From the NCBI RefSeq assembly GCF_016592435.1, contig NZ_AP014545.1:806001-870000 (forward strand): a DNA stretch of 64,000 bases, given 5' to 3'. The position numbers were made by a program, and so were the translations under genes. Positions 8,673 through 16,837 of this stretch are shown one piece after another (within the stretch, counting starts at the first letter, position 1; each line of letters starts with the position of its first letter). The notes beneath the pieces were generated by a model, which searched no databases, was not told where the DNA came from, and saw nothing but the letters and a program-made list of their open reading frames with translations. The DNA comes from Amphritea japonica ATCC BAA-1530. GTDB taxonomy: Bacteria; Pseudomonadota; Gammaproteobacteria; Pseudomonadales; Balneatricaceae.

Positions 8673-9632
8673 ATGAAAAGTATTAATATTGTGATTTTGT
8701 ACTACCCCGGAGTTATGAGGTCTGCAATAGAGGGACTGCGGGAGTTATTCGAGTTGGCGAGTCGTTTCGGTCAGGAGCAGCCGCTGGCGCTGTTGTTTAA
8801 TATACAGGTGTTAGAAAGCTCTGAGTTAGAAGACGTTGATCAGGCATGTCGCGCAGATAATCAGTTTAAGAGCATTCCGCAGGTGGTTATTATACCTCCA
8901 TGTATCACGGGTAGTTTCTACACCGATGAACAACAGCAGATAACTCGTTGGCTTAAAGAGATGCACGCTTCAGGTTCAATACTTTGCTCCGTTTGTGCCG
9001 GAGCCTTTATTTTGGCGCAGACAGGTCTGTTAAATCAGCGCCCGGCAACAACACACTGGATATTGGCTGAGCGTCTGGCAAATAGTTTTCCTGAAGTGCA
9101 GGTGGATGATAATAAAATACTGATTAATGATGGTGATTTGATTACCGCTGGTGGGCTGATGGCTTGGCTGGATATGGGCTTAGAGCTGGTTGCACAGTTT
9201 GGTAGCCCTGCGCTAATGAGACTGCTGGGAAAGCGATTAGTTGTTGATACTGCTCCTCGTCAGCAACGCTACTATCGTTGTTTTATTCCCCCATTCGATC
9301 ACGGTGATAAAGTGATTCTTAAGAGTCAGCACTATCTGCAAAGTTGTAGTGATACCTCGGTTACAGTGAAACAGCTGGCAACTGACAGCTATTTGACTGA
9401 GCGGACTTTTCTTCGTCGCTTTGTTCAGGCGACCGGATATAGGCCTAAGGAATACATACAACATTTACGGATTAGTAAGGCCTGCGAGGCTTTAGAGGAG
9501 TCGTCTGATAGCATTGAAGTGATATCGCTTAATGTGGGGTATGACGATGTTAGTGCTTTTCGAAAAGTATTTATTAAAATTATCGGTCTGACACCGCGAG
9601 AGTTCCGGGGCCGATTTAGCTCAATCGAATGA
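8673..9632 (+). CDS. GlxA-family AraC-type transcriptional regulator
   Basis: About 319 residues in two parts. The N-terminal DJ-1/PfpI-like domain (about 1-190) carries the nucleophile-elbow sequence ILCSVCAGAFILAQTG. The C-terminal AraC helix-turn-helix (about 215-315) has TDSYLTERTFLRRFVQATG and the second helix pair LNVGYDDVSAFRKVFIKIIG followed by TPREFR. The ATG at 8673 gives the family N-terminus MKSINIVILYYPG. A GTG three codons earlier (8664) is also possible. It is divergent from the isochorismatase-like hydrolase and is its likely regulator, with the operator expected in the 117-base gap. Confidence 0.88.
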   Translation: MKSINIVILYYPGVMRSAIEGLRELFELASRFGQEQPLALLFNIQVLESSELEDVDQACRADNQFKSIPQVVIIPPCITGSFYTDEQQQITRWLKEMHASGSILCSVCAGAFILAQTGLLNQRPATTHWILAERLANSFPEVQVDDNKILINDGDLITAGGLMAWLDMGLELVAQFGSPALMRLLGKRLVVDTAPRQQRYYRCFIPPFDHGDKVILKSQHYLQSCSDTSVTVKQLATDSYLTERTFLRRFVQATGYRPKEYIQHLRISKACEALEESSDSIEVISLNVGYDDVSAFRKVFIKIIGLTPREFRGRFSSIE

Positions 9633-9801
9633 AGTTAACCATAGGTCAATTAGAGTTCTTTTAGATTGACAGCGATCTGTAGAAATAATTAGCTTGTGAA
9701 TTCTATATAGGTAGTAGACAAAATAGTTTGTGCCTATATTAGGGTTTTTATATATACTCTTTTTTCTTAAAGCGGCTTTGCGGCTTATAAAGGGGAAAAT
9801 A

Positions 9802-10269
9802 ATGTTACGCAAATGGATATTATTGGGGTTACTGTGTGTTGCTCAGCCGTTGCTGGCAGACCCGTCTCAAATCTATCTGCTAGGTGGTTTTACTTATAAA
9901 GGTACGCCCATAACAACCGCTGTGCTTTTAGAAGATAAGCGGGTTATGACGCTTGATCAATGTCAGGACTTCGTCCGTTTTCAGATCCGTGGCAATGAAC
10001 GCGGTAAAAATTACTTTCGTCATTATGTTCGGATTGAACGTAAAGGGGTGAATATTGTTTCCCGGTATACCTGTCTTGAGACGGATCTAAAGGTTAGTCA
10101 TTGGAATGATCATGATTTTTATAAGCAGGTTTATTTGATTGATCTGCGTAAGGGGCACAAGTTTACTCTCTTCAAGGATACCAATAGTTGTTGGGCTTCG
10201 ATCCGTAAAGATCCGGATAAACATAGCCGGCAACTGTTCTGTGCCAAGATGAGTCAGACGGTGAAATAG
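9802..10269 (+). CDS. Secreted protein of unknown function
   Basis: A 155-residue protein. The start at 9802 is preceded by AAGGGG and gives a clean signal peptide (MLRKWILLGLLCVAQPLLA, then DPSQIY). An upstream in-frame start has no such support. The mature part has four cysteines (QCQDFV, YTCLE, NSCWAS, LFCAK), suggesting two disulfides in the periplasm, and is rich in basic and aromatic residues. I do not recognise a family. It stands alone between the GlxA regulator and the ribosomal protein promoter, and no terminator is evident after it. Confidence 0.72.
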   Translation: MLRKWILLGLLCVAQPLLADPSQIYLLGGFTYKGTPITTAVLLEDKRVMTLDQCQDFVRFQIRGNERGKNYFRHYVRIERKGVNIVSRYTCLETDLKVSHWNDHDFYKQVYLIDLRKGHKFTLFKDTNSCWASIRKDPDKHSRQLFCAKMSQTVK

Positions 10270-10342
10270 GGTCTTCAAAGCAAGCAGGCTTCAAAATCTG
10301 ATCCGAATGCCCTTTCTATTGGCCTGATACCCTTTGTCAGGT

Positions 10343-10370
10343 TTGTGTTTTACGATTATTCGCGTATAAT
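10343..10370 (+). promoter_or_regulatory. Probable sigma70 promoter for rpsF operon
   Basis: A perfect TATAAT at 10365-10370 follows a weak TTGTGT -35 at 10343-10348 with 16-base spacing. It lies about 105 bases upstream of rpsF, which leaves room for the structured leader. Confidence 0.55.
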
Positions 10371-10410
10371 TTCGCCTCCCTTTGGCTTTGCCATAGAGGA
10401 AACTAACTTT

Positions 10411-10474
10411 AACTCCTTGCTTTCTTCCGTTTTTCGATACGGTGCGAAAGCTGCATAAACCGTAAGGAGCAATA
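10411..10474 (+). promoter_or_regulatory. S6:S18 ribosomal-protein leader (autoregulatory RNA)
   Basis: The bases before the rpsF start fold into a nested hairpin. The outer stem CTCCTT (10413-10418) pairs with AAGGAG (10464-10469), which is also the Shine-Dalgarno sequence. Next, GCTTTC (10419-10424) pairs with GAAAGC (10446-10451), and the inner CCGT (10427-10430) pairs with ACGG (10439-10442). An unpaired ACCG box (10459-10462) sits on the 3' side just before the Shine-Dalgarno. This matches the described S6:S18 complex-binding leader, in which a bulged CCG mimics the rRNA site and binding blocks initiation. The structure was read by eye. Confidence 0.75.
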
Positions 10475-10939
10475 ATGCGTCATTACGAAATCGTTTTTCT
10501 GGTTCATCCGAATCAGAGTGAACAGGTTCCAGCTATGGTCGAGCGTTACACCAAGCTGATTGAAGAATCTGAAGGTCAAATTCATCGTCTGGAAGATTGG
10601 GGCCGTCGTCACCTGGCTTACCCAATTAACAAGATCCATAAAGCTCACTACGTTCTGATGAACGTTGAATGTGCTCAGGAAACTCTGGACGAGTTAACTA
10701 ACATCTTCCGTTACAACGATGCGGTTATCCGTAACATGGTTGTACGTCGTAAAGATGCAGTTACAGATGTATCTCCTATTAAAGCTGCCGAAGGCCGTGA
10801 AGAGCGTCGTCCACGTCGCGATGATCGTTCTGAGAAGCCAGCTCCTGCACCTGCTGCAGAAGCTCCAGCTGCTGAAGCACCTGCTGCAGAGGCACCTGTT
10901 GCTGAAGCTCCAGCTGCTAAAGAAGCTGCTGCCGAGTAA
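10475..10939 (+). CDS. rpsF: 30S ribosomal protein S6
   Basis: A 154-residue S6 with the standard N-terminus [20 protein letters not shown] and conserved core ending near residue 100 ([19 protein letters not shown]). S6 binds 16S rRNA in the platform as a dimer with S18. The C-terminal 30 residues are an Ala/Pro/Glu tail made of repeated AEAPA units (about 124-154), longer than the E. coli tail that is glutamylated by RimK. The operon continues with rpsR 32 bases downstream. There is no priB between them, unlike E. coli. Confidence 0.97.
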   Translation: MRHYEIVFLVHPNQSEQVPAMVERYTKLIEESEGQIHRLEDWGRRHLAYPINKIHKAHYVLMNVECAQETLDELTNIFRYNDAVIRNMVVRRKDAVTDVSPIKAAEGREERRPRRDDRSEKPAPAPAAEAPAAEAPAAEAPVAEAPAAKEAAAE

Positions 10940-10971
10940 TCGGTTTAACATTTATTTAGAGGAGATATACC

Positions 10972-11199
10972 ATGGCTCGTTTTTTCCGTCGTAGAAAATT
11001 CTGCCGTTTTACCGCTGAAGGTGTTACTGAGATCGATTACAAAGATCTGGATACCCTTAAAGGTTACATCACTGAAACCGGTAAAATCGTTCCTAGCCGT
11101 ATCACTGGTACTAAAGCTCGTTACCAGCGTCAGCTGGCGACTGCTATCAAGCGTGCACGTTACGTTGCGCTGCTGCCATACACTGACAGCCACCAGTAA
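10972..11199 (+). CDS. rpsR: 30S ribosomal protein S18
   Basis: A 75-residue S18 beginning [18 protein letters not shown], with the basic core [20 protein letters not shown] that binds 16S rRNA beside S6. The single Cys near residue 11 is common in this protein. The start is preceded by a strong GAGGAG box. Length is normal for the family. It is the second gene of the S6/S18/L9 operon. Confidence 0.97.
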   Translation: MARFFRRRKFCRFTAEGVTEIDYKDLDTLKGYITETGKIVPSRITGTKARYQRQLATAIKRARYVALLPYTDSHQ

Positions 11200-11300
11200 T
11201 TACGGTTAACCTGCATTATTTGATGTGCAGGTGATTAAACAAGTTTCAGCCCGTTGATGTTATGCATTGATGGGCAAGAGTAAATATAGAGGTTTGCGAG

Positions 11301-11747
11301 ATGGAAGTTATTCTGCTCGAGAAAATTGGCAAACTGGGTGGCCTGGGTGACAAGGTTTCCGTTAAGCGTGGTTATGGTCGTAATTACCTGATCCCTTTCG
11401 GCAAAGCTGTTCCTGCTAACGCTGGTAACCTGGAAACTTTTGAAGCGCGTCGTGCTGAGTTGGAAGCTGCTGCTTCTGAAAAACTGAGCTCTGCTCAGGC
11501 TCGTGCTGACCAGCTGAACGAAATCGAACTGTCTATCGTAGCCAAAGCTGGTGACGAAGGTAAGCTGTTCGGATCTATCGGTACTGCTGATATCGCTGAT
11601 GCGATCACAGCGGCAGGCATCGAAATTTCTAAGAGCGAAGTTCGTTTGCCAGAAGGCGCATTGCGTCACACTGGTGAATTCGAAGTTGCTATCCAGCTTC
11701 ACCCTGAAGTAACTGCTCATGTCGGCATCATTGTTGTTGGCGACTAA
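11301..11747 (+). CDS. rplI: 50S ribosomal protein L9
   Basis: A 148-residue L9. The N-terminal rRNA-binding domain is [20 protein letters not shown] with [13 protein letters not shown] long connecting helix (about 45-75) leads to the C-terminal domain ending in [12 protein letters not shown]. This is the full two-domain length. It is separated from rpsR by about 100 bases holding a small hairpin (CCTGCA / TGCAGG at 11210-11231), and is followed by a strong terminator before dnaB. Confidence 0.97.
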   Translation: MEVILLEKIGKLGGLGDKVSVKRGYGRNYLIPFGKAVPANAGNLETFEARRAELEAAASEKLSSAQARADQLNEIELSIVAKAGDEGKLFGSIGTADIADAITAAGIEISKSEVRLPEGALRHTGEFEVAIQLHPEVTAHVGIIVVGD

Positions 11748-11790
11748 GCATTACTTTTGATCTGATTTAATCAGATCAGGTGAGTTAAGA

Positions 11791-11827
11791 AGCACTGCGT
11801 AGTATTATACTGCGCAGTGCTTTTTTT
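11791..11827 (+). terminator. Strong terminator between rplI and dnaB
   Basis: A near-perfect stem (GCACTGCG, one T-G pair, AGTA / TACT, CGCAGTGC) is followed by seven Ts. It separates the ribosomal operon from dnaB. A smaller hairpin (GATCTGATT / AATCAGATC, 11759-11777) precedes it. Confidence 0.92.
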
Positions 11828-11885
11828 GTTTTAGGGCTGTTGAGTTGTTCAGCGGCTATTGGTTTCTGTCGAGGTATAAGGTTTT

Positions 11886-13268
11886 ATGGATTATCTGGAT
11901 CCTGATTCAGCAGATATGGAGGGTGTAAAAGTCCCGCCCCATTCACAGGAAGCCGAGCAGTCTGTGCTGGGTGGATTGATGCTGGATAACAACGCCTGGG
12001 ATACTGTTTCAGAAATCGTGATGGAAGATCAGTTCTATCGTCATGACCACCGTTTGATCTTCCGCACCATCGAAAAACTGGTTGGCAACATGCAGCCAAT
12101 CGATGTTGTTACTATCTCTGAAGAACTGGACCGTACCGGTAACCTTGATGCGGCGGGTGGATTAGACTATCTGGTCGAACTGGCTCGAAACACCCCCAGT
12201 GCTTCTAACATCCGTGCTTATGCTGAGATTGTCCGGGATCGTGCGTTACTGCGTAAGATGATCAATGTTGCGCATGAAATTGCTGATAACGCCTTTATGC
12301 CTGAAGGTCGGGCCAGTGGTGACCTTCTGAGTGAAGCGGAACAGATGATCTTCCAGATCGCTGAAGATCGTCCCAATGAAGGTGGCCCTATTGGCGTAAA
12401 CCCACTGCTGAAAAAAGCAGTGGATAAAATTGATGAACTGTTTAATTCCGATGGTGCGATGACGGGAGTGACCACTGGCTTTGATGAGCTGGATAAGGCG
12501 ACCGGTGGTATGCAGCCTTCTGATCTGATTATTGTCGCGGCACGACCGTCTATGGGTAAAACCACTTTTGCAATGAACCTGGTTGAAAATGCGCTGATGG
12601 CGCAGGATAAGCCGGTATTAGTCTTCAGTCTTGAGATGCCCGCGGATCAGTTGGTAACGCGGATGTTGTCCTCGTTGGGGCGAATTAACCAGACTAAGGT
12701 ACGTTCCGGTAAGCTGGAAGAGGATGATTGGCCGCGTCTGACCACTGCCGTAAATATGTTGCGGGATAAGCCTCTGTTCATCGATGATACTGCGGGAATT
12801 AGCCCAACAGAGATGCGTAACCGGGCGCGTCGGATTGTTCGTGAGCATGGTGGTATCGCTATGATCATGGTCGATTACCTTCAGTTGATGCAACTCAAGG
12901 GGGGGAATAGTGAGGGTCGTACTGCGGAGATTTCAGAGATTTCCCGCTCTCTTAAGGCTTTAGCGAAAGAGCTTGAGTGTCCGGTAATTGCTCTGTCACA
13001 GCTTAACCGAGCTTTGGAGCAACGGCCGAATAAGCGTCCGGTTAACTCGGACTTGCGAGAATCGGGTGCTATCGAGCAGGATGCTGACGTGATTATGTTT
13101 ATCTATCGGGATGAGGTCTATAACGAAGACTCACCAGATAAAGGTATCGCTGAAATTATTATCGGTAAGCAGCGTAACGGGCCGATCGGTAGTAATCGTC
13201 TGGCCTTCATTGGTCAGTTTACTAAATTTGAGAACCTGGCGCCGATGGCATACCAGGAGTATGAATAA
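11886..13268 (+). CDS. dnaB: Replicative DNA helicase DnaB
   Basis: A 460-residue hexameric 5'-3' helicase of the replication fork. The N-terminal primase-interacting domain begins at VKVPPHSQEAEQSVLGGLML. The RecA-like C-terminal domain has Walker A in ARPSMGKTTFAMN (about residues 219-231), Walker B in IAMIMVDYLQLM, and the KQRNGPIG arginine-finger region near the C-terminus. Normal length and no intein. It sits downstream of rplI behind a strong terminator, so it needs its own promoter in the 58 bases between. Confidence 0.97.
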   Translation: MDYLDPDSADMEGVKVPPHSQEAEQSVLGGLMLDNNAWDTVSEIVMEDQFYRHDHRLIFRTIEKLVGNMQPIDVVTISEELDRTGNLDAAGGLDYLVELARNTPSASNIRAYAEIVRDRALLRKMINVAHEIADNAFMPEGRASGDLLSEAEQMIFQIAEDRPNEGGPIGVNPLLKKAVDKIDELFNSDGAMTGVTTGFDELDKATGGMQPSDLIIVAARPSMGKTTFAMNLVENALMAQDKPVLVFSLEMPADQLVTRMLSSLGRINQTKVRSGKLEEDDWPRLTTAVNMLRDKPLFIDDTAGISPTEMRNRARRIVREHGGIAMIMVDYLQLMQLKGGNSEGRTAEISEISRSLKALAKELECPVIALSQLNRALEQRPNKRPVNSDLRESGAIEQDADVIMFIYRDEVYNEDSPDKGIAEIIIGKQRNGPIGSNRLAFIGQFTKFENLAPMAYQEYE

Positions 13269-13290
13269 GTAAGGCTTAAGTTGACGTTAA

Positions 13291-13318
13291 AAAAAACCGC
13301 CCAAATGGCGGTTTTTTT
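13291..13318 (+). terminator. Terminator after dnaB
   Basis: The stem AAAACCGCC / GGCGGTTTT with loop AAAT is followed by a T tract. The flanking A tract would let it also work on the other strand. Confidence 0.9.
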
Positions 13319-13323
13319 ATTTG

Positions 13324-13348
13324 CACCTGCCTAAGAGGTAGGTGTTTT
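13324..13348 (+). terminator. Second, weaker terminator-like hairpin after dnaB
   Basis: The stem CACCTGCC / GGTAGGTG (one G-T pair) with loop TAAGA is followed by TTTT. It is in tandem with the previous terminator. Confidence 0.5.
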
Positions 13349-13424
13349 ATGCACAGCCGTTTTAATCTTTAGTTATAAACAGAAACAGGGCCACAAAGCT
13401 GTGTGTAACTCTGGGATAACCATT

Positions 13425-13451
13425 CTAAAGCCCGTAGCATGGGGCTTTTAG
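13425..13451 (-). terminator. Probable terminator for the thioesterase gene
   Basis: A hairpin of CTAAAGCCC with GGGCTTTTAG (one bulged T) lies about 85 bases past the stop of the minus-strand thioesterase gene. The trailing U run is short, so strength is uncertain. Confidence 0.45.
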
Positions 13452-13536
13452 GTTATGGGTTAAAAACCATTCAGTGATTATTTTCCTGTATAAAGCTTAA
13501 TCAGTCGGCGTTACAAATTGTGTGCTTAGTGCGCAA

Positions 13537-13971
13537 TTATTCGGCAATTTTTACAATTCGGTTCTGAAACTCTTCAGGTACTGGGATAACTTTACGCTCA
13601 TTGTAGTCGAAGAAGATGATGCCGGTTTTAGCATGAGCGATCTCAACGGCGGTCTTTTTGTTGCTTAATAGGTAGTAGATATCGCAACCGTATTTATTAA
13701 AGTCACCAACCGCAATATCGATCTGCACCAAGTCGGCATGGAAGCCTTCAGCTTTATAGACGATCGCTGAATCGGTCATAACAATGCCGGCCCCTTCGAT
13801 ATCCAGCTCACCATAATTATATGAATTTAGAAAACGTACCCTGGCTTCATGTACCATGGCCAGAACGGCATCGTTACCCAGGTGTCCGCCGTAGTTAATA
13901 TCGCTAATGCGTACCGGCATTTCGGTGCTGAAGCTATAATTGTCGGGCATATCAATTTTGATACGTGCCAT
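13537..13971 (-). CDS. Hotdog-fold acyl-CoA thioesterase
   Basis: A 144-residue 4HBT-type hotdog protein. The family block is PVRISDINYGGHLGNDAVLAM (shown here in part as SDINYGGHLGN), where the Asp and His/Asn region forms the active site. The later strand YGCDIYYLLSN and KTGIIFFDYNERKV complete the fold. The start at 13971 (MARIKIDMPDNYS) has an AGGAGC box. A longer upstream frame overlaps the divergent methyltransferase gene and is not credible. It probably hydrolyses acyl-CoA esters in the cytoplasm; chain length is unknown. Confidence 0.82.
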   Translation of the reverse strand: MARIKIDMPDNYSFSTEMPVRISDINYGGHLGNDAVLAMVHEARVRFLNSYNYGELDIEGAGIVMTDSAIVYKAEGFHADLVQIDIAVGDFNKYGCDIYYLLSNKKTAVEIAHAKTGIIFFDYNERKVIPVPEEFQNRIVKIAE

Positions 13972-14038
13972 AGGTAAAGCTCCTGAAAAATAAAAGAATT
14001 TTTTGTTGTTACAGTCCAATAATAGTGGATGCACTGAG

Positions 14039-14677
14039 ATGAGTCTACGCAGAATAAACCCGTATCATCGCTGGTTATTCCCCTGGTTGCTGGACCGGGT
14101 GTCGAAGGTGGTTGCGCCGGAACGGGATCAGTTACTTGCTCGGGCCGAGGGTGTGGTTCTTGAGGTGGGGGCGGGCACCGGTACTAGTTTTTCCTGTTAC
14201 CAGCATCAAGTGACTCAACTGTTGGCGTTAGAGCCCGATACAAGTGTTGTTGCCAGGGCAAGGAAGGTGCTGTCAGCTTTGCCACCTAAGCAGCAAGCTA
14301 AAATTGAGTTGTTGGTAGCTGATGCGATGGCGATACCGCTACCGGATAGCAGCTGCGATACAGTGGTCTGTTTTCTGGTTCTCTGCTCGGTACCAGAGCC
14401 CTTACAGGTACTGTCTGAGATAGCGCGGGTGTTGAAGCCTGGCGGAAGCCTGTTATTTTTTGAACATGTGTTAGCCGACAGTGAGAAGGTGCAACGCTGG
14501 CAACACCGTCTTAACCCGTATTGGCATCGTTGTGCAGGGGGCTGTCAGCTGAATAGGGACACGGCAGAGTATATTCGGCAGGCGGGATTTGATATCCAGG
14601 AAGCGCAACGATATCAGCACGACTTGTTTCCGGTTTTAGTTCGTCAGCTAGTAACCGGAGTAGCAGTAAAGCCTTAG
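14039..14677 (+). CDS. Class I SAM-dependent methyltransferase (METTL7/UbiE-like)
   Basis: A 212-residue methyltransferase. SAM-binding motif I is VVLEVGAGTGTSFSCY (about residues 38-53). The acidic motif II residue is in LALEPDTSV, and DAMAIPLPDSSCDTVVCFLV and IARVLKPGGSLLFFEHV follow. The C-terminal part (NPYWHRCAGGCQLNRDT) resembles small membrane-associated lipid or thiol methyltransferases of the METTL7 type. The start at 14039 is chosen because MSLRRINPYHRW opens the domain. It is divergent from the thioesterase across 67 bases. The substrate is unknown. Confidence 0.82.
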   Translation: MSLRRINPYHRWLFPWLLDRVSKVVAPERDQLLARAEGVVLEVGAGTGTSFSCYQHQVTQLLALEPDTSVVARARKVLSALPPKQQAKIELLVADAMAIPLPDSSCDTVVCFLVLCSVPEPLQVLSEIARVLKPGGSLLFFEHVLADSEKVQRWQHRLNPYWHRCAGGCQLNRDTAEYIRQAGFDIQEAQRYQHDLFPVLVRQLVTGVAVKP

Positions 14678-14843
14678 CTGGTAGTGTGAGTCATAGCAAA
14701 GAGGTGAAGCTTTAGAGAGGTGAACCTTATTTGCAGAACGATGGCGATAACAGGTTTAGTGAAAGAGGTTAATCAGGGCTAAATGAATCGGGTTAATAAG
14801 CTACAATCCTTTTAACACTATGTATAAAGAACAAGGATAAGAG

Positions 14844-15155
14844 ATGATTAAAGTAAGTGTCATGTACGCCAACTCTGCTGATGTGAAATTTGATATTGAT
14901 TACTATTGTCAGACTCATATGCCTTTGGTTGCAGAACTGTTGGGTGATGCATTAAAAGAGAGTGCGGTAGATTATGGAATGGCGGGCGGAGCACCTGGAG
15001 AAGCGCCAGCTTTTGTTGCTATGGGGCATATGACATATGAGTCAGTCGGGACTTTTCAAAAAGCCTTTGGCCCACACGCCAAGCAAATAATGGCGGATCT
15101 GCCCAACTTCACTGATGCCCAGCCTGTTATTCAAATTAGTGAAATAAAGATGTAA
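14844..15155 (+). CDS. EthD family protein
   Basis: A 103-residue dimeric alpha/beta-barrel-type protein. It has the family pattern: N-terminal strand IKVSVMYANSADVKFDIDYY, TQTH-like CQTHMPLVAELL, and a C-terminal HAKQIMADLPNFTDAQPVIQI. EthD-like proteins are small accessory or enzyme proteins of varied roles. Nothing in the surroundings defines this one. It has an AAGGAT box, is monocistronic, and is followed by a terminator. Confidence 0.85.
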   Translation: MIKVSVMYANSADVKFDIDYYCQTHMPLVAELLGDALKESAVDYGMAGGAPGEAPAFVAMGHMTYESVGTFQKAFGPHAKQIMADLPNFTDAQPVIQISEIKM

Positions 15156-15192
15156 AGCCTGGCGTTGTAATATGCCTATTTGATAATTAAAG

Positions 15193-15215
15193 AATCGCTG
15201 TCAGGCGATTTTTTT
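15193..15215 (+). terminator. Terminator after EthD gene
   Basis: The stem AATCGC / GCGATT with loop TGTCAG is followed by a T tract. Confidence 0.82.
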
Positions 15216-15359
15216 ATGTGTGCTGAAATCTGCTTTAGTTCTTATGAAATTTACAAGAATTATTCAAATTCATGTGAAAATAATTTTATATAAATCAATT
15301 GGTTGGTGTAAAATCGATCATTAATAAATAATGACTTAAAATCGACGAAAGGGATTTTC

Positions 15360-16721
15360 ATGACCGATGTTACCGAAAAAATTAAATCTAACTCATCGCT
15401 GATGGCTAAAACAGTGTTGGGGGTTATTGCACTACTTATATTGTTTTACGTCCTGTCTAAATCATTTTTCTATGCTGAGCCAGGTTATATCTATCATGTA
15501 CGTACTGTTACCGGTAATGAGGCAGTCGTTACTGAGGTAGGGTATAAGTTCTATCCGTTTGGGCGATATAACTCCTGGAAGCGCGCGATGACGGTTCAGG
15601 CGGCTACCGGAGCAAGTATCAACGCGATTAGCGCTGAAAAAGATACCGATAATGCTTCAGCCAGTCTGCCACCGTTAAGCATTATGTTCCTGGATCAGGT
15701 GGATGCGCATGCGGAAGCAACTGTGCGTTTTTCTATTCCCTCTGACGAAGAGTCTTTCCTTAAGTTAGCACACGAATACCGTTCTCCGGAAAACCTTTTA
15801 AGAACTGCGCTTCTACCGGCATTCAAAGAAACCCTGCAAGCTAATGCATCATTGATGGCTGCAGAAGAGTATTACGGAGGTGGACGTACAGAGTTTAACT
15901 CAGAATTTGAAAACCAGATGAGCAATGGTATTTTTCTGGTAAAACGGGAAGAAGTATCGGTTAGGTCTACGCGCGGGACATCGGGTTCAGCAAATGCTGC
16001 GCTGGGTACCGATCAGGAGGCTTATGGTGAAGATACAAAAACGGTATTCCTGGTTAAGAAAGTGATGGATGCTGATGGTCAGCCCCGCCGTAAATCCCAG
16101 CGCTTTATTGATTTTGGTATTACGGTGGTCTCTGCGTTAGTAACAGATATGAAACCTAATCAGAAATTTATTGAACGTATGCAGCTTAAGCAAAAAGCTT
16201 CTGCTGATCGGGCGATTGCCCGTGAACAAAGGGTTCAGGAAGAGGAGCAGCGCTTGCTTGCTATAGCCCGGGGTGAGCGAGAAGTGGCTGAGCGTCAGGC
16301 GCAGGCTAAAGTGGAGCAAATCCAGAAAACGACGGAAGCTGAAACTGAGAAACAACTTGCGATAACGGGGGCTGAAAAGCTAAAGGCTGAAGCTGCAATT
16401 TCCAGAGAAACGGCTGAGATTAATCTGGAAAAAGCAAAGATAGAAGCTCAGACTCAGCGTACATTGGCAGATGCTGAAGCCTATCAGAAGAAAGTTATCC
16501 TGCAAGCGGATAACGCACTGGCGCAAAAGCTAGACGCTGAAGTTCAGATTCAACGGCTTTGGGCTGATGCGTTTGCTAAGCGTAAAGTGCCACAGAATGT
16601 TTTTGGCGGAGGAGCGGGCGGTGCGCCGGTTGGTAATGATGCTGAAACCAAAGCCTTTATGCAGATGCTGACGCTGGATGCGGCAAAACGTTTGAGCTAC
16701 GAAAGAGAGATAACTAAGTAG
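15360..16721 (+). CDS. SPFH/band 7 membrane-anchored protein
   Basis: A 453-residue protein with one N-terminal membrane span (about residues 17-36) followed by a SPFH/prohibitin-type domain (about 40-270). A long charged coiled-coil (about 275-390, rich in Glu, Lys and Ala, with EAETEKQLAITGAEKLKAEA) and a Gly-rich tail (GGGAGGAP) come next. Such proteins form oligomeric rings that organise membrane domains or protease complexes. It is preceded by a good GAAAGGGA box and stands alone, with no NfeD or FtsH partner adjacent. The specific role is unknown. Confidence 0.85.
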   Translation: MTDVTEKIKSNSSLMAKTVLGVIALLILFYVLSKSFFYAEPGYIYHVRTVTGNEAVVTEVGYKFYPFGRYNSWKRAMTVQAATGASINAISAEKDTDNASASLPPLSIMFLDQVDAHAEATVRFSIPSDEESFLKLAHEYRSPENLLRTALLPAFKETLQANASLMAAEEYYGGGRTEFNSEFENQMSNGIFLVKREEVSVRSTRGTSGSANAALGTDQEAYGEDTKTVFLVKKVMDADGQPRRKSQRFIDFGITVVSALVTDMKPNQKFIERMQLKQKASADRAIAREQRVQEEEQRLLAIARGEREVAERQAQAKVEQIQKTTEAETEKQLAITGAEKLKAEAAISRETAEINLEKAKIEAQTQRTLADAEAYQKKVILQADNALAQKLDAEVQIQRLWADAFAKRKVPQNVFGGGAGGAPVGNDAETKAFMQMLTLDAAKRLSYEREITK

Positions 16722-16784
16722 ATACTTGCTTTAGTTCTGCGACTTACTAAACGGGAACTTTGTTTTCCTTGCCAGAGCCAGCAC

Positions 16785-16816
16785 AAAAAAGCCGCCATGG
16801 GCGGCTTTGTTTTTTT
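16785..16816. terminator. Bidirectional terminator between SPFH gene and bioA
   Basis: The stem AAAGCCGCC / GGCGGCTTT around AT has an A tract on one side and a T tract on the other, so it can serve both converging genes. Confidence 0.9.
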
Positions 16817-16837
16817 GGTGAAGCGAGCAAGGATGCC

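Noticed and set aside
10840-10939. DNA-level tandem repeats at the rpsF 3' end that could look like a repeat array
   Set aside because: They encode the AEAPA protein tail in frame and are too short and irregular for CRISPR or satellite repeats.
10940-10971. Missing priB between rpsF and rpsR as a gene loss
   Set aside because: priB is absent at this place in Pseudomonas-like genomes; the gap is only 32 bases and no remnant is seen.
14690-14730. Short duplicated GAGGTGAA-type sequence
   Set aside because: Only about a dozen bases with no coding or structural context; likely chance.
16785-16816. Hairpin between SPFH and bioA as a novel element
   Set aside because: It is an ordinary bidirectional terminator between convergent genes.
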